A DNA stretch of 10,871 nt, taken from positions 1 to 10,871 of the forward strand of contig NZ_CAJTMN010000067.1 in NCBI RefSeq assembly GCF_910577125.1, in the 5' to 3' direction. Source of the DNA: an uncultured Rikenella sp. (GTDB lineage Bacteria > Bacteroidota > Bacteroidia > Bacteroidales > Rikenellaceae). Both the position numbers and the translations under genes were made by a program. A model generated the notes under the pieces. The model had not been told where the DNA came from. It worked only from the letters and a program-made list of their open reading frames with translations, and made no database searches. Of this stretch, positions 7,401-10,871 are shown piece after piece (the first letter of the stretch is position 1; each line of letters starts with the position of its first letter).

Positions 7401-10011
7401 CGCCTTTCGGCGGCCGGATCCCGACGTAGGTGTCGAAGGGGGAGTAGAGCATCGTCGTCCCGTCGATGCTCGCTTCGCCGGAGGGCTCGAACAGCCGGGT
7501 GGTGAAGTGGGCCTGCAGCAGGCCGCCGGCCTTCTCGCCGCCGTTCAGCACGGCGGTGATGCGGGCGTCTCCGGCGGCGTCGGTGGTGCCGGTGATCTCG
7601 GGGGCGTTCTCGGGACGGAACGAACGGTAGGGGTTGTCGAAAATGTAGCCTTTATAGTCCGGAAAACCGTTGCGGAGGGCGGTGAATTCGGTCTCGATGA
7701 CGTAGCGCAGGTTGCCGGCCTGTGCGCCGGTGAGCCATTCGCCGTGGAGGGTGGCGTTCATGGGTTGGCCGCGCTGGATATATTTTTTCGGAAAGCGGAG
7801 GTCGATCCGGAGGCGGTTGGGTTTCACGGCTTCGATCCGCAGCCGCTTGCTGAAGCGGGCGCCGCCGACGCTCACGGCGGCCGACCAGACGCCGGTCGGG
7901 GCGTTCGGGGCGGTGGAGAGCACGAAGCTGTAGATGCCGCCTGTGGCCTGGGTGGCGACGCGTTTCTGGTAGAGCTGGCCCAGCGGGGAGCGCAGCTCGA
8001 CGGTCACGGGATGTCCTTTGGGCAGCCGTGCGCCGGCGGTGGTGAAGTTCATGTAGATGGTGTCGCCGGGTCGCCAGACGCCGCGCTCGGTCCAGACGAA
8101 GCCTTTCAGCCCTTCCTGCACCTGTTCGCCGGAGACGTCGAAGGTCGAGGTCGAGAGTTCGGAGCCGGCGTTGACTTTCAGGTAGGTGCGTTGCTTGTCT
8201 TTCGAGATGACGGCGTAGTAGGGACGGCCGTTCTCGTAGCGGATCTGGGCGTGGCCGTCGCTGTCGGTGGTGCCGCTGCCGACGGGCTGGTTCTGGAAGT
8301 TGCGCAGTTCGATGCGGGCCTCTTTCACCGGTTCGGCGGTGGCGATGCTGTGCACTAAAAAGAGCATCTGCGGCTCGTCGGAGGCTTTGGCGATCGCGCC
8401 GAGGTCGGTCACGGAGAGGTTCCGCTGGGCGGTGCGGTTGAAGTAGTAGCTCGGAGAGCAGGGGTTGTTCCGCTCTTTCCATTCGTAGAGGTTCCAGTCG
8501 TAGTCGTCGCCGCTCCAGTAGTAGCCTCCCTGGTCGAACCGCTTTTTCATGGCGGTCAGCCGGGCTTCGTCGGCGAGGCGGGCGGTTTGCGGGGTCAGCC
8601 GCTCTTCGGGAGGTATGCAGGAGAGGGCGGCCATCGAGCGGTCGAAGGAGAGCGAGATGCGGTACAGGGCGCCGGGTTCGGGCTGGATCAGGTCGTCGAA
8701 GTCGAGCGAGTAGGTGGCCCAACGGTGCGATTCCTGACTGCCGTTCCGATCCAGAAAGAGGGTGCGCGAAGCCACCGGACGGGCGGTTCGCATGATGCTT
8801 CCGCCTTCGTTGTCGGAGAGGTCGTTTTCCTGGAGAAATTGCCCCATGGAGCTTTCGAGGATGCGGAAGATGTCGACCCGCACGGCGCGCAGGCCGACGG
8901 CCTGGAACGGTATGCCGCGTCCGGGCCGGTCGGTGGAGTTGCCGACGATCGCTTCGGAGGGGGGCAGCACGGTGCCGCGGCCGATGAAACGGACGGCGGG
9001 GTCGTGGCTCTCCAGTTCGACGGTGCGCCGGATCTCGCTGCCGAAGCGCTTGCCGTCGGCGGATTGCAAGGCGGGGTCGATGCACAGGGTGACTGCGGTG
9101 AGGTCGCTGCCGTGAGACGAGGGGAAAAGCAGGACTTTGTTCCCCTCTATGCGCCGTACGCAGGCGAGGCCGTCGAGCCAAACGAGGCCGTCGAGGTCTT
9201 GTTTCGGGTCGAGCTGTTGCGAGAAGCGTACTTCGATGTATTTTTCGGGGTGGGTCACGTATGCCACGGAGTGGAGCTCGAAGCTGCCGGAGGAGGGGAT
9301 GGGTACGGAGAGTAACTCTTCTTTGTTGTATCCGGCTTTGGGGTCTCGGACGGTCAGGGTGAGGGCGGAGGAGATGAGACGGGGCTGGATGCCTGAGACG
9401 ACGAAGCGGTGTTCGCGGCCGTCGGCGTTGTGCATCCAGTGGACGGTGCCGTGGCTGAGGCCGTCCCATGCGCTCATCCGGGTGATGCGGGCGGAGTCTT
9501 CGCAGTCGGCGGTGAAGAGGCTCCCTTCGATGGTATAGGTGTGGTCGTCTTCGACGATGAAGCTGCCGAGCTCGGCGGCGGCTGCGGCGGGCAGGGTGCG
9601 GAACGGGAATTCGAAATTCCCGGCGTCGGGTCGGCCGGGCAGCAGCCCTTTGAGGTCGAGCCGCACGGTGTAGGTCTCGCCGCGGCCGAATTCGGATTCG
9701 GGGGTGAAACGCAGTGTCCGGGGGTCGTCGGCGGCAATCTCCCAGCGGCCTTTGACTTTGGGCGAAAGGTCGATGTATTTTCCGAGTCGGGCTTCCCGCG
9801 AGACGGGTTCGACGAGGGTCACGGAGATGGCGTCCTGCCGCCCGACGGTGCCGGTGGTGAAGCTCTCGACGGCGGGGTTGTAGGCGATCTCGACGGGCGT
9901 AGTCCGGATGCTCTTTTCGAGGGCGACTTGCTTGCCGCCGCATGAGGAGAGGAGAAGGGCGATTCCGGCGGTGGTGCCGCAGAGTGTGAGGAGATGACGA
10001 ATCGAATGCAT
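4405..10011 (-). CDS. Thioester-containing bacterial alpha-2-macroglobulin lipoprotein
   Basis: This 1868-residue protein belongs to the bacterial alpha-2-macroglobulin family, periplasmic protease traps that guard the envelope. MHSIRH, a hydrophobic stretch and the lipobox LSSC (21-24) predict a lipoprotein anchored through Cys24; the following GGKQ lacks an obvious Bacteroidota surface-export signal, so a periplasmic location is favoured. Domains in order: N-terminal macroglobulin-like and Ig-like region (about 40-540); MG2/A2M_N around 545-735 with the hallmark TERGVWRPGD (641-650); further MG domains; bait-region domain (A2M_N_2) around 1100-1190 with TLAVVDEGLLDL; A2M domain around 1198-1290 (FPPVVRYLG); thioester helical domain around 1395-1660 with YPYGCIEQITS, where Cys1423 and Gln1426 form the reactive thioester; receptor-binding-like end (about 1735-1868). 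The length is normal for Bacteroidota homologues. The start is set by the lipoprotein signal, although the frame stays open 92 codons further up. The common partner gene for PBP1C (pbpC) is not in the window. No convincing promoter was found. Confidence 0.94.
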   Translation of the reverse strand: MHSIRHLLTLCGTTAGIALLLSSCGGKQVALEKSIRTTPVEIAYNPAVESFTTGTVGRQDAISVTLVEPVSREARLGKYIDLSPKVKGRWEIAADDPRTLRFTPESEFGRGETYTVRLDLKGLLPGRPDAGNFEFPFRTLPAAAAAELGSFIVEDDHTYTIEGSLFTADCEDSARITRMSAWDGLSHGTVHWMHNADGREHRFVVSGIQPRLISSALTLTVRDPKAGYNKEELLSVPIPSSGSFELHSVAYVTHPEKYIEVRFSQQLDPKQDLDGLVWLDGLACVRRIEGNKVLLFPSSHGSDLTAVTLCIDPALQSADGKRFGSEIRRTVELESHDPAVRFIGRGTVLPPSEAIVGNSTDRPGRGIPFQAVGLRAVRVDIFRILESSMGQFLQENDLSDNEGGSIMRTARPVASRTLFLDRNGSQESHRWATYSLDFDDLIQPEPGALYRISLSFDRSMAALSCIPPEERLTPQTARLADEARLTAMKKRFDQGGYYWSGDDYDWNLYEWKERNNPCSPSYYFNRTAQRNLSVTDLGAIAKASDEPQMLFLVHSIATAEPVKEARIELRNFQNQPVGSGTTDSDGHAQIRYENGRPYYAVISKDKQRTYLKVNAGSELSTSTFDVSGEQVQEGLKGFVWTERGVWRPGDTIYMNFTTAGARLPKGHPVTVELRSPLGQLYQKRVATQATGGIYSFVLSTAPNAPTGVWSAAVSVGGARFSKRLRIEAVKPNRLRIDLRFPKKYIQRGQPMNATLHGEWLTGAQAGNLRYVIETEFTALRNGFPDYKGYIFDNPYRSFRPENAPEITGTTDAAGDARITAVLNGGEKAGGLLQAHFTTRLFEPSGEASIDGTTMLYSPFDTYVGIRPPKGADDRLDTDRDYTFDLATVHPDGHPAGDRRIEVCLYKVEWHWWWSSEQDQLARHVSDRSLSPVRRETVETSRSGKGTFELTFPKDSWGTYYLTARDLRSGHEAATLLYVDWPDYGNRRTDGEGAMRLAVSLDKKSYRVGDRATVSFPATEGSRAIISVENGSRVLQVFPVECTRKQEKFTFEVTPEMQPNVYLNVTLLQPYGSVGNDLPVRLYGIVPLSAASAASRLEPVISAPDEVLPESEMTVTVSEKQGRACAYTLAVVDEGLLDLTRFRTPDPWQAFNARVALGVSTWDIYNDVLGAYGGRIEQMFAIGGDDALTSAPKASVNRFPPVVRYLGTFELKAGRQATHQIRLPAYMGRVRVMAVAVAQDADDGNGAWGSAERSVAVRAPLMVLGTAPRSVAPGDEFVVAATLIATRDGIGKASATLTADKTLFTVVGEARQSVSLSAKGEKIVLFRLRVNEAVPTGTSGGHIAITASGGGRQSRYGMDIPVRTLSLPVSSGRSYTVEAGKSWSGTAALPGMPGTQRLMLEVSAVQPLNAAQRMEYLSTYPYGCIEQITSGAFPLLYLPGLADLSEKERTVARTKVESVLERYKPYATPDGSMGYWPGSASPDAWGSAYALHFMTVAGHKGYTMPAGVYDRLKAAVKSSAVRWNSAQNPGANLIQAYQLYALALSGSPETGAMNRLRQNGNLTPEARWMLAAAYGATGRIDLGRTVAAEARTAAAASAEAQSAQQRLTYGSSARARAVELLAETLLGMHAEAAQTAQIVSRALASDDWMSTQTTAWSLLAMGEYAARNGRVSALNFEWSAGGHSGRVDSDSKKMFWSGEWTDPASGQLTVTNRTKGTLYIRATASGISSGRDVAAASNGLEVTVRYTDGKGNPIDATTLKQGTDFVAEVTVRNLTAETVDHLMLSEPVASGWEIRPDGSALPAGVTYRDLRDDRVDSYLPSLAGGASVTVRTRLNATYRGRYTLPAIRCEAMYDGRVAGNTASAVATVD

Positions 10012-10152
10012 ATCGTAGGGTGTTTCTTGTCTGTGGTATTCGGTGCCTGTCCGGCGCCTGGCGTGTAGTGTGCGAGCAACGGGTCGGGCTGACACGGCTA
10101 TTTGCCCACCGCGGGGCCGCGCGGACAAAGGGAGTTGGGTTGAGGCTGCCGC
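10012..10152. other. Non-coding region upstream of the macroglobulin gene
   Basis: I see no gene here on either strand and no match to TAnnTTTG with a -33 partner for the macroglobulin gene. A short GC hairpin (CCGCG/CGCGG) lies around 10108-10123. GCGCGGACAAAG at 10119-10130 recurs inverted at 276-287, immediately upstream of cassette 1, which ties this stretch to the repeat-rich left edge. The gene's promoter either departs from consensus or lies within or beyond the repeat element at 10153-10304. Confidence 0.4.
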
Positions 10153-10304
10153 AGCGATGCGCAAGCATCGCTCCGTCCCGCCGGGGTCACCCGGACGCCG
10201 CCCGCGTAGGGCAGTTTCGTCCGGCTCGAAGCTCGACCGTCGCCCGCCCCGCTTAAAGAGGAATTTCACTCGTTTTGCGGTGAGCAAAATCGAGATGAAA
10301 TTCC
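10153..10304 (+). repeat. Two-hairpin intergenic element, right copy (inverted)
   Basis: The order of parts matches the left element: head hairpin AGCGATGC-GCAA-GCATCGCT (10153-10172), then CCGTCCCGCCGGGG, a spacer containing CGTAGGGCAGT, CTTAAAGAGG, and a long tail hairpin (10260-10304). The tail pairs GGAATTTCA with TGAAATTCC, CTCG with CGAG and TTTTGC with GCAAAA, with two single-base bulges. The 17-mer CGCTCCGTCCCGCCGGG is identical in the two elements. The arm sequences of both hairpins differ while the pairing is kept, a sign that structure rather than sequence is maintained. The pair is inverted and brackets the tRNA-protease-permease-macroglobulin block. Confidence 0.6.
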
Positions 10305-10355
10305 AGCGGGCGTAGGGTCGAGGCGGCCTATTTCGGAGTGTCCGGAGTCATCCGT

Positions 10356-10553
10356 TTATTCCGAGAGGCAACGCAACTGAAAACCGCGGGCGCGGCCGTC
10401 CGAGGTACTGGGATTGAGCGCCGTCGTGCTGACACCCAAGTACATGCCATTAGTACCGTTGGCCGTATAAGTCCAACTGAATCCGGCGTTGCCGATGTCC
10501 CTTGCTACGCCCTCCCAGCCCGTACGACCGTAGTCGCGGTAGCCCGGGGCGGG
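10356..10553 (-). pseudogene. FISUMP C-terminal cassette 3
   Basis: It encodes 65 residues plus TAA, running from PAPGYRDYG through GNAGFSWTY, GMYLGVSTTALNPS and RARGFQLRCLSE. An in-frame TGA at 10584-10586 lies ten codons before PAPG, and there is no start codon, signal peptide or N-terminal half of the domain. It is the most divergent copy in the middle (DIGNAGFSW instead of SVGxxGYSW; Phe for Leu near the end), yet keeps exactly the same length as copies 1 and 2. It follows cassette 4 in tandem: 51 bases separate the end of cassette 4 from the PAPG block of this one. The family call is firm; status as remnant or donor cassette is open. Confidence 0.7.
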
Positions 10554-10604
10554 GTTTCCACCACCAGCCCGGGTTCGAAGTTCTCAATCAGTCGAGTCTT
10601 CCGT

Positions 10605-10790
10605 TTATTCCGAGAGGCAACGCAACTGAAGACCATAGGCGCGGCTGTTCGCGCTGCTGGGATAGAGGTGCGTCACGCTGAAATTCAAGTACATCCCGTT
10701 GCTGCTGCTCACCGACGATGAGTAGCTGAACCCGTTGCGGCCGACGCCCACCGGATCGCCCGAGCCTGCGTCGCGGTGGCCCGGGGCGGG
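10605..10790 (-). pseudogene. FISUMP C-terminal cassette 4 (frame open to window end)
   Basis: It encodes 61 residues plus TAA: PAPGHRDAG, GVGRNGFSYSSS, GMYLNFSV, LYPSS, and the ending YGLQLRCLSE. It is four residues shorter than the others because of a shorter variable loop. The frame remains open to the right edge of the window at 10871, so an upstream part outside the window cannot be excluded. However, the visible upstream residues are Arg/Pro-rich and do not resemble a FISUMP N-terminal half. If any copy belongs to an intact gene it would be this one; the homology again seems to begin at PAPG. Confidence 0.65.
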
Positions 10791-10871
10791 GATTATGCGG
10801 GTCGGAGCCAGCGTGGCCAACAACGAGCACCGCGAAGTTGCAGGCCTACGCCGGGGGTGGCTCCGGCCCGC

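Noticed and set aside
10012..10287. Upstream extension of the macroglobulin frame by 92 codons
   Set aside because: The extension is Arg-rich and disordered and runs through the stem-loop element. It would also bury the lipoprotein signal peptide that begins at the Met at 10009-10011.
10260..10304. Right tail hairpin as a simple transcription terminator
   Set aside because: Neither side carries a run of T of useful length, and no gene ends into it. Its counterpart at 293-337 makes a repeat-element interpretation better.
10563..10583. tRNA T-loop-like string (GGGTTCGAA) just upstream of cassette 3, considered as a tRNA remnant or attachment site
   Set aside because: The five bases on the other side do not complete a T stem, and no acceptor or anticodon arm is found nearby. 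It is too short to support.
70..10634. CRISPR-like reading of the four 34-bp repeats
   Set aside because: Spacing is irregular (51 bases to about 9.8 kb between units). The repeats encode the end of a protein domain, and no cas gene is present.

Overview
The window looks like a piece of a GC-rich Bacteroidota chromosome, probably Rikenellaceae/Alistipes-like. Three things suggest this. Two promoters carry the Bacteroidota -7 element TAnnTTTG. The gene families are typical of the phylum (a secreted M48 protease, a two-FtsX-domain ABC permease, a very large lipoprotein alpha-2-macroglobulin). Fragments of the Fibrobacter-succinogenes-major-paralogous (FISUMP) C-type-lectin-like domain are present. 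The genus is an inference from composition and gene style, not proven.

Layout. Positions 1-775 hold two FISUMP C-terminal cassettes on the minus strand (74-271 and 497-694), with a stem-loop element between them. Next come a minus-strand tRNA-Thr(CGT) at 859-931 with its own promoter and terminator, an exported M48 metalloprotease (1025-1849), an 8-TM FtsX/MacB-type permease (1941-4292), and an 1868-residue thioester-containing alpha-2-macroglobulin lipoprotein (4405-10011). Beyond that, 10012-10355 is non-coding and carries a second, inverted copy of the stem-loop element. Two more FISUMP cassettes follow, in tandem and again on the minus strand (10356-10553 and 10605-10790); the last frame runs off the window edge. 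Every gene is on the minus strand. Each of the three proteins appears to be its own transcription unit: the protease and the permease have candidate promoters, and terminator-like hairpins follow the tRNA, the protease and the macroglobulin.

Function. The middle block is ordinary envelope biology: periplasmic or outer-membrane proteolysis, a mechanotransmission-type permease without its ATPase in view, and a periplasmic protease trap. The two flanks are the unusual part. They hold four open, length-conserved copies (65, 65, 65 and 61 codons) of only the last part of a lectin-like domain. These copies lack an N-terminus, signal peptide or evident start. They begin at an invariant PAPG block and end in a 34-bp block that is almost identical in DNA, including silent positions and bases past the stop codon, while the middle is strongly divergent. 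This is what a reservoir of donor cassettes for a variable surface protein would look like. No expressed recipient gene, recombinase or reverse transcriptase lies in the window, so that role remains a hypothesis.
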